Assembly: GCA_037349105.1 (NCBI GenBank)
Contig: JAYJMM010000114.1
Location: 3,215,501-3,279,500, forward strand
Length of the DNA: 64,000 nt
From: Limnomonas spitsbergensis
Taxonomy: Eukaryota > Chlorophyta > Chlorophyceae > Chlamydomonadales
Direction: 5' to 3'
Part shown: one piece after another, positions 32,875 through 45,354 of the stretch
Position numbering within the stretch: position 1 is the first letter of the stretch
How the letters are laid out: each line of letters begins with the position of its first letter
Made by a program: the position numbers and the translations under genes
The notes under the pieces: generated by a model
What the model saw: the letters and a program-made list of their open reading frames with translations, nothing else
Told to the model about the DNA's origin: nothing
The model's database searches: none

Positions 32875-33665
32875 GTCTGCGTGGTAGCCTGCATGGTAGC
32901 CTGCATGGTATCCTGCATGGTAACCTGCATGGTAGTCTGCATGGTAACCTGCATGGTAGCCTGCATGGTAGCCTGCAGGGTAACCTGCATGGTAGCCTGC
33001 ATGGTAGCATGCATGGTAGCCTGCATGGTAGCCTGCATGGTAGCCTGCATGGTAGTCTGCATAATAACCTGCATGGTAGCCTGCATGGTAGCCTGCATGG
33101 TAGCCTGCATAATAACCTGCCTGGTAGCCTGCCTGGTAGCCTGCATGGTAACCTGCATGGTAGCCTGCATGGTAACCTGCCTGGTAGCCTGCGTGGTAGC
33201 CTGCATGGTAGCCTGCATGGTAGCCTGCATGGTAACCTGCATGGTAGTCTGCATAATAACCTGCATGGTAGCCTGCATGGTAGCGTGCATGGTAGCCTGC
33301 CTGGTAGCCTGCATGGTATCCTGCATGGTAGCCTGCATGGTAACCTGCATGGTAGCCTGCATGGTAGCCTGCATGGTAGCCTGCATGGTAGCCTGCATGG
33401 TAGCGTGCATGGTAGCCTGCCTGGTAGCCTGCATGGTAGCCTGCATGGTAGCCTGCATGGAAGCCTGCATGGTAGCCTGCATGGTAGCCTGCATGGTAGC
33501 CTGCATGGTAATCTGCATGATAGCCTGCATGATACGCCAGCTCATTATGCCTGCATCGTACGCCTGCATAGTAACCTGCATGATACACCTGCATGGTATG
33601 CCTGCATAGTGCACCTGCACATCATGCCTGCATGATATGTCTGCTTGGTAGCCTGCATACTACGC
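32875..33665. repeat. 12-bp minisatellite (GCATGGTAGCCT), about 65 units
   Basis: Near-perfect 12-bp units with occasional GCATAATAACCT, GCATGGTAACCT and GCCTGGTAGCCT variants. The 12-bp period keeps all six frames open and generates long tetrapeptide ORFs that are not genes. Confidence 0.97.
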
Positions 33666-33669
33666 CAGC

Positions 33670-35125
33670 ATGGTAGCCTGCATGGTTGCCTGAATAGTGC
33701 ACCTGCATGGTATGCCGGCTAGGGACACCGCACCTTTTTGATTGCCAGCGACATGGCCTCCCTGTCAGGTGAGGCACACACGCAAGGAAAACGGTTAAGC
33801 ACGCCGTAGATAGGATCTCAAATCTAGGGGAGATTTTGTATGCCAGTAGGAAAATAAAACCCGTCCCTTTTACGCAGTGTCTGGGGTCGAGCAAGACCTG
33901 ATTGATATGATCAAATGAGCACATGCGTTGGAGCACCGCACCCTGATAAAGATTTAATCAAATCCCAGAGCCTGCAATATTTATCTAATTGGATCATAGA
34001 ATCTGTATGCAAATGAGAGCCTCTGTAGCCTAATTATATCAAAAACAAACGATGTACAAAGAATAATACAGGCATCAGAGCTACACAGGTTTGAAGCATG
34101 CCCAGCAGCATATAAAAGGAGGCGCAGCGGTGAGGAGGAGATGCAGCTGTTCTGGCCTTTCAAAAGTCACAAAAGCTTCTGACACCCATGATAGTGAATG
34201 TGATTCCTCATATTTGAACTATGCCTTGCACCATTCAAAACGGACTGTGCCTTGCAGGCTTACAGCATTCAAATGAACCATGCCTGGATTTGTTCAAAAG
34301 GAAATGCACCAGGAGAAGCAGCAGGTAGGTTTCCTGGCCAGCCAGCACTGAACTGGAAGCAACGTCTGGTGGGCGGCATGCAACGCCCCCATGCAACATC
34401 TGGGTCACAGATGCGCACCCCGAGCAACATCTAGGTGAAACATCTATTCCCCCATGCAACATCTGTGCCACTGTTCAACATGTAGGTCACACGGGCATGT
34501 CTGTGGACTGCTTAACAGCAGTTGCATGCATTAAGCATAATAAGCTTCGCATTACAGCTTGCCGCCCCCTAATTGCTGCAGGAATTGCTGCTGGACTGGT
34601 TAGATCCACTGCCTCATCAGCTGGCGCATGTGCTGTTTGATGAGCTGTTACGGGTGCCAGCAAACGTCTTTCCGCTCTTGCTAATGTCTCAGCAAATCTA
34701 AGCTGCCTTTTCATATTACGTACTCATAATATGTATTGTGCTGGCGATTTTTTCAGGGTTTGGGGCAAGAACTCCAAAGGTATGGTTGTTTGGAGTTGAG
34801 CTGAAAATAATTAGCTAAATCTAAGAAGTAAACTAACTCAAACTATTAAATAAATCGATAACTAAATCATTAACTATTTCATGATTAATTAACGGTGTAG
34901 TTATCTAAATCAACCATTTGTCTTTTTTAAAAAGGCCGATAAAAACTTTATTCGACTGATAAGACGCACTGGGAGAGACTCACAAATTGATGTTATACAC
35001 ATTCTCCCTGACTCACACAGAGGCTCTAAAACCTGTTCACTAGCAGTGCTTGATTTTAATACGTTGACAGGTCAGGTCCCAAATACTGCTTATGTGACAA
35101 CTCATGTATTTCCGTGTCTTCCTTG
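33670..35125. other. Non-coding stretch with an AT-rich island
   Basis: No exon supported. About 34790-34925 is markedly AT-rich, with repeated TAACTAAAT-like words, unlike the rest of the window. Confidence 0.5.
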
Positions 35126-35129
35126 ATAG

Positions 35130-35918
35130 GACGAAGAGGACGACGAGGATGAGGAGGAGGTGGTGGTGGTGGTGGAGGAGCCTAAGCAACTGAAGCAGCG
35201 GCAGCTGTGGAAGCAAGGCGTTGCAAAACAGCCACGGGAGGAGTTGGAGGAGGAGGAGGAGGAGGAGGGCCAGGCGGCGCTCCGCCTCCAAACAAAAGCC
35301 GGGCGGCGCTCCTTTGACAAGCGAAGGAGGCTTGTTGGCAGCAGCGAGGTGGGAGCTTGCTTAGTTGCCTCTGTGCAATTGTGCATGATGATTGGGGCTT
35401 CAAGCACTTGTTTTTTCGTGACTCAGCTACATGTTAGGTACATTCCAGCCGCTGGCCGGATGCCCCATTTATAGCGAGCCCTGCTGGTTTTGTCGCCATT
35501 TGCCGGCCGGTCCAGGTTTGTTCCTGATTGGGCCTTTGGCAGCCGCTGGGCGTCGAGCCAAAGTTGAACTTGCAGCTGGAAAATGAAACCCTGCTAGTTC
35601 AGGGTGCATATGCTCGTCATGGAAAGCACGAAAGTGCTGAAGGGCCCAACAGCACCTAGGCAGCCGTCACCTGGGCTTTAAAGGTCACCTAGGCACATGA
35701 CACTGAACATATTAAAAAGCCCTGCATGGTCCACTGGTTACTGCCTTTCCCGGACCCCTCTAAACAAAGTGCTCAATATCAATGGGTCATATCTCCATTC
35801 CTGCTGACACGAAACTCCATGTCCCTCCGTGATCTGCCTTTCACAGGAGGATGTGGAGCAGCAGCAGCTTGCATTTCATCAGCAACAAGAGGAGAAAGGG
35901 CAACAGAGACAACAAGAT

Positions 35919-35953
<35 letters not shown>

Positions 35954-35993
35954 TGTTCCAAGGGAGGAGGAGGATGCGCTTATACCAGGGGAG
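35130..35993 (+). CDS. Acidic, glutamine-rich protein, two exons
   Basis: Exon 35130-35348 (acceptor TTGATAG, donor GCGAG|GTGGGA; 73 codons, phase 0) is Glu/Asp-rich with VVVVVEEPKQLKQ. Exon 35847-35993 (acceptor TTTCACAG, donor GGGGAG|GTGGTG) starts EDVEQQQLAFHQQQ and carries a CAG-encoded run of about ten glutamines. Phases agree. Family not recognised; low complexity makes even coding status moderate. The GH5-like exons follow on the same strand but in a different phase. Confidence 0.4.
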
Positions 35994-36120
35994 GTGGTGA
36001 AGGAGATGATGGCTTGAAACCAGCCATGCCCCTTCCCTCTATGCACGAACGTGCAGATTGTGCAATAAGACGTGGAGCGAGTAGCATCCTCCGCAAGTCC
36101 AGCTTGCCCCTTCCTCCCCC

Positions 36121-37380
36121 CCCAGGAATGGACTGATGGCCGGCAGTCCGCAAAGGGGTAACCTGTCCAACGCCATCTTTGGCTTCGACATTCAGAATGA
36201 GGGCCAGGCCCACCATACCAACAATGTCATCACCAACCCCGGCTAGATCTGCCAACGCGCCACCGCCCTCCGGCCTCTTGTCAGCAAGGGAAGGCTCCTC
36301 CTCACAGTACTTAAACCCTAAACCCTTAGCCCCTTAACCCATGCAATCCTTTCGTCAGCAATAGATGGCCCTACCATACGGGGAGCTTAACCCTGGACAC
36401 TGAACCTAAAACCTTGTAGGCGGGGGCGCGGACATCCAAGACTCCTTGCTGGTCCAACACTTCCAATGCCCAGCCCTCGACGTGGTAGTATGCGTTCACA
36501 ACTACAATGCTGACAGCCTGTCCAGCCTGGGGTCGGCCATCCAGCAGGCCAGGAGCGCCAACAAGAGGATAATCGTCGAGGAGTTTGGGGCGCTGGCTTG
36601 GCAGTGGGGGCTGCGCTCGCAGATTGCTGCAATCAAGGGACAAGGCATCCCTTGGATGATGTGGGAGGTGGGTGTGGGAGAGGACTGATCCTTTCTGGTG
36701 GTACTTGGGCTGGCAATAAGGGGACGGAGAGGAAGGGAATGAGGTGTGAGGAGAGGGGCGGAGGAAGAGACGAGGGGACAGGAGGGAGGGAATGTGATGC
36801 GAGGAGAGAGGGTGGGAAGAAAAGAGGGGGAATGTAGAAGAGAAAGGGCGGGAGGGGAAGAATTTGGTGTGGAGAGAGGGGGCATGAGGAAGAGAGGGAG
36901 GGGGGGCAGGGAGGGGTTGGTTGTGGTGTTCAATATGTATGGATATCTGCGGGTTTAAGGTCGTACGCTAGGTGGTTGCTTTACATCCCTTAATTGTAAC
37001 CTTGGTTGCACTTTGTGCCTGCAGGTTCTCGAGCCCAACGACTTTGAGACGTTTACTGACGACGTGGTGTCTTGGTCGGCGTTGTCCACAGGCGCAAAGG
37101 CCGCCCGGGCGGGGCAAGGGGTCTTTGCTTGGCCTGAGAGCATGTAAGTGCCTCGTCTGCAAGCAAGTGATGGGCTCAAAAAGAAGGGGTCGGGGTGGGA
37201 CGGAGGTAAGCTGTAAAGTCTGACCTGGCGTGGGCAGGCGTGGGCGGACGGGACCGGCAATAACGGCAAGCTGCCCCTCTCCCCCGCTTGCGGTCAACAG
37301 ATACAGGGGACAGCTTGACAGAGCGCGCATTCATCTTTGGAGCCAAAACCTGGGAGCCTCGGGGAGTTTTCGAGGCTTCT
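36121..37380 (+). pseudogene. Glycoside hydrolase family 5-like gene with an in-frame stop
   Basis: An exon from the acceptor CCCCCAG near 36124 reads NAIFGFDIQNEGQAH, matching the GH5 acid/base glutamate motif (..fd.qNE). After NPG there is TAG (36244-36246), then ICQRATALRP in the same frame; a tryptophan is common at this point, so TGG to TAG is plausible. The next exon (about 36421-36669) has VVVCVHNYNADS and KRIIVEEFGALAWQW, matching the nucleophile EFG motif, then GIPWMMWE|GTGGGT. The following exon (37025-37142) continues in phase with VLEPNDFETF and ends at AT|GTAAGT; a further piece starts near 37301. Subfamily (mannanase, cellulase) not determined. Confidence 0.55.
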
Positions 37381-37908
37381 CTCCCAGAAACATCTGTCAG
37401 TACCGCACTCAGTTCTGTGCTAACAAGTTGGTGTTGTGTTAAGAGTATCGTCTAATAGGAGGTACAACCGTGCCAAGCTGTATTGTAGCATGCCAGAATT
37501 TGTTTGCATACAGGTGAAGTCGGATTTGAATTATGATGGAGTAATGCAAATCTGACCTCACCCATATGCAAAATGGGTAATCGTCGAGAAGCTACATTTG
37601 TTACACGATGGACTCGTCGGCTGCAGCTTGGCCTCTAGCAAGGGATTTTCCCAGGGCCATCAGGCTGAAGAGCTAGGGCCTTGGGACTTTGGGGGTTTTC
37701 CCACATAATCTGGGACTAATAGCCGAGGCCAATCGGCTTAACCCATATAGGGCTTGTCTTGATTTCTCCTGCAGCTAAAATGTTGTTTGAATATTCACCT
37801 GTGTTTCATATAATGCTAACTTGATACCAATTACCATACTGGAAACAAGGCACGCCCCTACATTGCTACTTACACAGCCTGGCATGGCCCTCATGTTTTC
37901 CCTTGCAG

Positions 37909-38103
37909 AAAACGTTCTCCTATGGGGTGCATCTTGGAGCCGGAATGAAGTGCCCCAATCCCTCAGTTGTGTACGGGGGTCTGGGATCCCCTCACAAGCA
38001 GCTTGGCCTTGTAATTCCAAGGAAGATAGTTCAGCCTCGGCCACTCACTCGGCAATACTCAGCACTTACTGCTGCCCCTGCACTGTGTGGTCCCCTTTTG
38101 TGA
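37909..38103 (+). CDS. Terminal exon of an unrecognised gene
   Basis: After CCCTTGCAG at 37908 a 64-codon frame (KTFSYGVHLGAGMKCPNPSV... YGGLGSPHKQLGLVIPRKIV) ends at TGA. TGTAA poly(A)-like signals follow at about 38132 and 38139. It may be the last exon of the GH5-like gene, but linking exons are not resolved. Confidence 0.45.
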   Translation, partial: KTFSYGVHLGAGMKCPNPSVVYGGLGSPHKQLGLVIPRKIVQPRPLTRQYSALTAAPALCGPLL

Positions 38104-39230
38104 GGGCCTGCTCAGGGCTCCTGGTGTAGCTTGTAAGTTGTAACCAAGGGGCGGAGCCAATACAATTCCTCCACGGCATGAACTGCTTTTGATAGTCGAG
38201 TTGGGAAAAAAACGGTAGCCTAAAAATGACGTGTAAAAATGCCCCCTGACCAATCCGAATCTATATTACCTTTACATACTGTGTCATGCTGATGCAATAA
38301 AGATGGCCTTCAACCAGGAATTACTTTTATCCGAACCCTCACTCCCTCAATCAGTGGCTAAGCCATGGTCGGCATGCAACGTTGTCAGCTGGTACTGTGT
38401 GCCACATCCGCAAGTCCAGACCTAGTACTCGTTGTTGCATACCACGCCTCACAAACCCTTGGCCGCCACACGCAAACGTCTTGGGCAGCAACTTGTTGGG
38501 CCCAGACAGCGTGTTGCAGGCGAGGTCGAGGCACCACAGCCCCTCGCCCAGCCGGACTCTGGCAGGACGGCAGACGTAACCTGTCAAATCAACGATTATT
38601 TTGCTGCCTTCTTGCACTGGGTCTGGGTCTCTGGGATATAATCACGAGTCAAATGTGTGTGCTCTGCCTCGTGTGAGGGCTCCTCTTGCCTATCGGAGGC
38701 TCTGGAGCATGTTTTGAAGCTCACAATGATATGTGTGTGAATAAAGTTGCATGCACAATATCCGGGCCCGACATCTACCACTGTATCCTTGGATACCGTT
38801 GAGTCGCCTAGATGGAAATTTTCCTTTGTTACAAGCAGACTTTGAGCAAAGCAAGGGCAGTAGCACTAATTCTCTAGCACTGAAGATGTTATGGCACACA
38901 CTGACTTAGTAAGGTGCAAGCGATTCTGATACCAAGGAAGATAGTGCAGCACCTCATCAAAATCTTAACCAAACTTGAAACACCGAGCAGCGACTCACGA
39001 AATCAACGTTGATAACCAGGGGATAAAGCCTTGTTGATAACACACATCATAAATTGATTGTTACACAGAGATTAAAGCGGCCAGGCACGGCAAACTGCAG
39101 AGCGACGCCGCAGTCACCCAGTCTAGAGGACCTGCCATCAGGAGGCTGTCTGAATGCAGAGGTGCCCCCGTTCTAAAATGATGTTGAACCATCTTTAGCT
39201 TAACCGCCAACAAAAACTATGTACAAATCT
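38104..39230. other. 3' flanking DNA, no gene identified
   Basis: TGTAA signals for the preceding gene lie at its start. A short block, CCAAGGAAGATAGT(T/G)CAGC, found in the exon at about 38020 recurs at about 38933. No exon supported. Confidence 0.35.
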
Positions 39231-40040
39231 AAATGAATCAGCCTCAACCTGGGAGCCTTAGATCCAGGAACGGAAAACAGATCAATTGTCTGCATGCATG
39301 TACCCCCACTTGTAATGCCTGCGGGGCATGTACCCCTGGGAGTGAAATGAAGGGGACTGATAGAAACAGATGGCAGGGTGCAGTCCTATATGATAAAGAC
39401 GAAGTAATCTCCTGCTTGTGGGGGTTGAGGCCTACCCTGCCTCCCCTGGCCCCCCACGCTCTTCTCGCCGCTCGGGCAGCAGTGCCTGCCAAGAGCCCGC
39501 GTGCGGGCAGCAAACCGAGGTCAGGAGGCATGGCAGCCTGTTCCTGCCACTTGCACAACGCCCCGACGGTCTCACTGCCGTTTTTTCTGCCAAAACCCCA
39601 GCAACAGCAGCAGGCAGCTTCGGGAGGGGAGAGCGCTGCCCCTGGATGCGGCTGCTAAGCCCGGCTCCATTGTGGGACACGGCAGTGTGAGCGCTGGGGG
39701 CGAGCGGGGATCCAATTGGAAACAGGAAGTGAGAGCCCAGCCAGCTGACGGCAGCGACCGCGGTCCGGGGCGTGCTGGCTGCTCTCAAGGAAGGCCCCCT
39801 TCTCCATCTCACTTACAGGATGGCAGGGCAGGCGCTGGCAGAGGGCCCAGCACCTGCGGCGCCGATGGGAGCGATGGCTGCTCCTAGGCCCTGGGGGGGA
39901 GCAGCGGCAGCAGCGGCGATGGCCGCATTGCCGTCTGTTGGAGGCGGCAGCTAGGACGTCGCCGGGGGCAGCAGGGCAGGTGGCAGCTCCGTAGGCAGTG
40001 CAGCCACTGGCAGGCAGGTGGGGCAAGGAGCAGAGACATT
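39231..40040. other. GC-rich stretch downstream of the AlbA_2/HATPase gene
   Basis: Several overlapping open frames on both strands are explained by GC-rich Ala/Pro/Arg codons. It probably contains the 3' UTR of the minus-strand gene ending at 40045. Confidence 0.35.
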
Positions 40041-40044
40041 GCGC

Positions 40045-43000
40045 TCAGCCCGGGCGCTTTTCTCTGCTCTTCGGGGTGGATGCCGCTTTGATCATCACAA
40101 TGACTAGGTTCATGTCCACTGCGTACTTGAGAAATCCGCCGCATTCCTCAATGGCCTTGCGAGCGGCAGCGACACCCATCCCGTTGCCCTCAAACACCCG
40201 GGTCTTTGAAATTCCGAGTCCGTCATGCCGACGTACCTCGCGCAGCCACCTGTAGGAGAGGGAGAGCATCAAGACACGGGCGTCGCCTCAGCCTAATGCC
40301 AAGATTCGGTAAAAGGCCGGAAAGTGTGACTGCATTTATAAGAAGAGAAGGCGTCAGCAGAAACAACCTACAGAAAGGGACGAAATGGACAGAATAAATA
40401 AGCAGACTCCAGAATGCGGGAAGGGTTGCAGATGCGGGGGCAAGCGTCCTCTAGGGCAGCCACGACGGCAAGCAACTGCAGTGCCAGAGAAGCCTCTATC
40501 AGCCAGCCTCAGTCGCAGAGTGGCCAGACGCAACAACACCTACCGGCAAGCCCCAGAGCAGCCACCGGTGGCAGCACCGAGGGCCTTATCTAATGACATT
40601 CAAAGGACAGTTTGGGTTGGAAAGCACAAATTTTACGCAAACAATCCATCCCAGGCATGTTTAGAACTAGGGGAAGAGCCCCTGAAACCCATTATAGGGT
40701 GTCCCCCCACTGGCAGCTGCAGCCTTACTTGGCGAGGGTAGGGTTGCGCGGGAAGCTGCACGTCTGTTCTCCAATATTCTGGGGCATGATGCCTGGCAAG
40801 AAGTTGCCGGGCACGAGTATCTCCAGCGAGTTCTCCCTCAGCCGTACAGTGATGCGTGTTCCATCCTGTGCATGAACAGGGGGGGGGGGGGGGGCAGTGC
40901 TTACTATTTCTGTTACCAGGCCACCGTTGATGGGCTGCCTTGCTGACGCAATGTGCACGTTTGGAACCGAACCTGGACCGGCCTTTATACCTTGACTCCC
41001 TAAAGCATCATTAACTGGCCATACACGAGGCCTCTGGCCGGAAGACAGCTGAACTGTAGCTGAACTGTATCGGAGCTAAAAGGGGGGGTGCACATATCAT
41101 ACCAAACACCAAAAGCCTACGCAGCTCACATATTTCACACAGGACCTCTCCTGGAAGCTGGCAAAGCCACCTCGCTGCTCTCACCTGCAGCAGTGAGCGG
41201 TGGGTCACAGCATTGACCAGGAGCTCTCTGAGGGCTGTGGCCGGATACTGGTGCTGATCGGAGCCACCGACGTCCAAGAGCTCGCCGTTGCCGCTCCTCC
41301 TCTCCTCCACGACATACTGACTTTCAGAAAGCATGTCGATGCACTTAACGGCCTCATCGACCTGCAGGGTTTTTGCGATACGGTTTTGCCAAGGGCAGTG
41401 GCATGGCATGTGGAAAGGAACAACCAACCATTCACAGCAGTCCTCCTCTACTCCACCCACAGGGGGTTAATAATAATGGAAAACTCACGAGTGCCGAGAC
41501 ACAATTATGTTGTTGTTGCTGGTTACCACCTGGTGAGCATGCCTCCCTAGAGTTACAAGAACCTTACCTAAACCCTTAAGCTAACCCGATAATCAGCCCT
41601 CCCCACGTGGTGAAGCGCTCGTTGCAAAGCGCATCTCCCTTGACTTCCCAACTCAAAAACAATCCGTCTACCCTACCCTCAGACCCCCGACACCTGGTGA
41701 AGGGCGTCTCCCTTGATGTCCCAAAATTTCTGCACCGGCGAAGTGAAGCAGCTCGTAGGCGTCCCAGGGGGGTCCTTATTCGCAAACACCTGGAACTGCA
41801 AAATACAGCTGGAAAACAGTTACAGCCAGCCAACAGGCAAGGGCAGGCCTCCAGGCAGTGCCATCATTCGCAAACATTTGGATTTGCTGCTATAGGCCCC
41901 AAACTAGTGGCAGTCGGCCAGCAGGAACGGGCCCACAACAACACAAGATGAGCATGACTTGAAACCAGGAACCTGCATCATTGACTGACATATCTAGATG
42001 CTATTGCAGAGGCGCACTGGTTCTGCTGGGCTCACCAATATGCAGTAGCCTCCACAGTGGTCCAGCTGCTGCCAGTCCATGTTGTCCTTGCAGAGAAGGA
42101 GCATGCCCGCCACTGTGAGGCTGACCCCCTCGTCAGTGCGGGCCGCCAGCCGGAGCTTGCACAGCGTATCCTCTAGGTGCAGGCCTGAAGCCATGCAGAT
42201 GACACAGGGTGAGCACAGAGGGGAAAGCTCTCAAGCGGGGCAGCTCGTGAGGGGCGAAAGCCCAAGAGGAGCTAGAAGATGTCGGCAGTACCCGTAATTA
42301 TTGTTTTGATCACAAGACCTTACCACTAAGGTCTTTGCAGCCTTCCAGGCCAATGCGGTCGAGCTTGCTGATGTCGAGGTACTCGGACAGCGTGGCTCCA
42401 AAGACAGGCCGCACATCACCAGCGTGCAGGTGCCCCTTGACGATCTGCCATGCCTGTCTCAAAGAGTCTGCATGCACACCGTCCAGCTTGTAACTGCTAT
42501 CCCCGCTCCGCTGATAGATATGGCGGACCTGGCCCGATCCTGCCATTGTCAGGTCCCGGCCAGGAGGCACGTCCACCACAACGAGGCGGAAGGAGTCGAC
42601 ATTGGGGCTCCACGACACTGCTGCTCTCGCAGAGGCGCCCCATAGGGAGGGAGTGACGTCCACCGCGCTGACGGCGAATTTTGCAGAGGGGAACGTAGTT
42701 GTCGAGACAGCGTTTGTCAGGTAGGAGAGGAAGATTGCTGGGTGCTTCACCCCAACGATCTCTTTCGGCTTGTCCTTGATGCCACAGATGAGTACGCCGC
42801 CGGATGCATTGTTGGCCATAGCACAAACAGCTTTGCCGATCTCCTTGCTATCTCACTCCACAATCTTCTCCTTGAATCGAACCTGAAACATCGACACACA
42901 CACAGCCATATTGTTTGTGTCTGAGCAAGGATTGTTCGACCATGCCTTGACAGGTGACGGAGTTGGGGCTTTCAGGTGATCAAACTCGCCGTTGGGGCCT

Positions 43001-43755
43001 ACAATTTTGCGTCTGCACGGCCACACAACAGCGTCAGCAACCATATTACAACACGATTGGTCAGTCTGAACTGAAGTTTAGAGAAACTGGCCTGGCTGCA
43101 AATTGCCATGCAATTTCGACTCGCTACAAACCCTCCCTTCCGATCAGATACCTCTAAGGAGTCGGCTTTCTTTTAGAGACTGACTCATTGGACCATCGCA
43201 CCAATTCCGAGCACCAGAAAATAGTCCATAGGGTGGGGCAGGGTTACCGGTTCGGTGTACGGTACGGGTGCTGGGGGGCGGTAGGGCACGGTAAGGGGTA
43301 CGGCCGGTGGGGCAAATATGCTTGGTGGGCTAGAGAGGGGAGCGGGCGTTTGCCTCCATCGGTTGGTCTGACCTCGTCGCTCGTCCGAACTTGGTCATGC
43401 GATCATGTACATGGTTATGTCTGTTTGTACACAGGGACGGTGATGCCGTATTTCTGTGTCTACCTCTCTTTAGGGGCGTACTTTTGTGCCGTGAATGGAT
43501 GTCTGCTTTTTAAAGGAGCCGATCAATAATTATAGTGTGCAACCACGTACGACCCTCTAAGCAGGATCTCTTCCAGCTGTGGGGCTTGAAGGCCATTTTA
43601 AGAAACTAAACTCACCTCCTTCATGTCCATCTCGGTGCTCTCTCCCATTGCGACGAGCATCTCCACTTCTTGCTCCGTGACGCATGCTCCTGCGCAGTAG
43701 TGGTCCTGCCGCATAAACCGCATCTGCAGGCGCTCCATCACTGTCGCGACTCCAC
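40045..43755 (-). CDS. AlbA_2 (Schlafen-type) + HATPase protein, COG2865-like, intron-rich, with internal TGA
   Basis: Exons on the minus strand: 43755-43616 (MGESTEMDMKE), ~43012-42952, 42882-42324 (AMANNASGGVLICGIKDKP, the AlbA_2 glycine motif), 42184-42036 (SLTVAGMLLLCK), 41789/41795-41694, 41361-41185 (YPATALRELLVNAVTHRSL, the HATPase N-box), 40865-40729 (LEILVPGNFLPG and FPRNPTLA), 40249-40045 (GNGMGVAAARKAIEECGG). All phases agree from 43012 onward; the first junction does not. Donors and acceptors are consensus. COG2865 proteins are mainly bacterial and archaeal putative ATP-binding regulators. A TGA at 42853-42855 breaks the frame between VRFKEKIVE and DSKEIGK inside the domain, so the gene is a pseudogene, a sequencing error, or recoded. 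The 5' end is not found. Confidence 0.8.
40879..40894. repeat. G16 homopolymer (C16 on the coding strand) before a splice acceptor
   Basis: Sixteen consecutive G on the plus strand. On the coding strand this is C16 as the polypyrimidine tract 13 bases upstream of the exon at 40865. Confidence 0.9.
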
Positions 43756-43759
43756 CTGC

Positions 43760-45354
43760 GTGCAAGCACACAAATGCACGCCTTCCCTTTAAAAGGTTTG
43801 GGGCTAGGATTAGGGTTGGCTGCCTGAACCCTACGGCGCCTTCCTGTAATACTAGCGCGAGGTACTGTATGCGGCGCTGATCACTTGCCCGCCGACCCGG
43901 TGTTGCTTCCATTGTGGCCGCCACAAGCCATTGCGAAAGTGTGCCGGGTCCCGGTAGGACCATACCCCTCCAGCCACACCCGTAGAGCCCACCTGCTGAC
44001 ATTAGCAGGCACCACCATGGCTTGTGCCGCCGCTGCAGTCAGCAAGCACCATGAGGCGCCACTTGCCTACACTTTTAGCTTCAAATGTGGCCGCTACAAT
44101 ACTTGGCGTCACTGTGCCAGGTCCTGGTGGCTGGGTCATCCTTGGTGCGGTGCATCCTCCTGACCCCTCCCGACCCCACACCCTGGAGCCCACCTGCCCC
44201 TGTGTGAGTTCAGGTATAAGGCTGGAGAAGGACAGGATGGGCGGGGACACGGAGGGAATGGATATTACCAGAGATACTGAGAAACTACTGAGAAAACCCA
44301 CCTCCCTCCCGCTCACCTGCAGGATGGTTCAGAGAATGGATGGAGCAGTAGGTGATGTTGGCGTGGTTGAGGGTGTGGTTGATGGCGAGGTGGATGGGTG
44401 GAGGGCGTGGTTGAGGGTGCGGGAGATGAAGGGGTGGATGTTATTGAAGTGGGTGGTGTTGCAGAAGAAGTGGTTGAAGGCGCAACGGACAGCGAGTGGT
44501 ACATAAAGGCAAGTGAGAGGCATGTTGGATTTAGATTAACATGGAAGACACACTTGAATGCAGACATAGGGAAGACATCGCATAGCGGGGTGAAGATCTC
44601 TTGAACATTTGAGGGGCATCCCACTCCCCAAAAGAGCAGGGCCCGGGGAGCAAGGGTCAGTATCACGCAATGCGAGGCGGAAAGCGGGGCTGCAACACGA
44701 GTGTGGGAGGGAGGGGGGCAGCAACGAGGGTGGCAGAAGCTCGCGATGACGCAGCCAGGGGGGCAGGTGGGAGAGGCAGAAGGACAGTAATGAGGGTGGT
44801 GGCACCAGCGTGGAGCTCCATGGGCTCGAAGAAGCAAGGCCATGCAAAGGAGAGCTCCATGGCGGCACGATTAGGCGTCATCTTAAAAATCACACAGGGG
44901 CTAGGTGGCACGAGAGCGTCAGTCGCAGTACACTGTAAGGGCAGAAAGCTTAACCAGACAGAGCATGCAATGGGGTCCGCGGCGTGACCACTGAAGGTGG
45001 GACAGGAGTGGACACTGGGGCAATGGCGGGAAGGAGGGAAGGGGACAGGGGCCACAGCAGCTGCTGCAGCCTCCACTGCAGTCGGTAAGGGAACAAATAA
45101 TTTAAAAGAAAAGAAAAACAAGGCAGAAAGGTGGAGAGAAATCATGCTGGGCAGTAAGCAGCTGCACTTCATCTTCACTCCGATCTCTAGCCGGAGACAC
45201 AGGGGGGCATGGACTTAATAGAAGGCAAACATGTAAAGACAGGGCATAACCTGTGACACCTGCACAGAGCCATATGATGTGCCCAGTTTGCGTGTCAGCT
45301 TTTGACGAGAAAAAAATGCAGGAAATGTATGGGGGGTGCCCCTATGTGTCCAGC
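43760..45354. other. Stretch upstream of the AlbA_2/HATPase gene
   Basis: Donor-like CTGCAG|GTGAGC on the minus strand near 44313-44323 suggests an upstream exon, but the peptide before it is low in information. Blocks near 43925-43990 and 44110-44185 repeat one another in part (GTGCC(G)GGTCC..GG..CCACACC..GAGCCCACCTGC). No gene assigned. Confidence 0.35.

Noticed and set aside
32584..33635. Long ORFs of 240-336 codons (HAGY, MVAC and MQAT repeats) on both strands
   Set aside because: They exist only because the 12-bp unit keeps every frame open; there is no start context, domain or codon signature.
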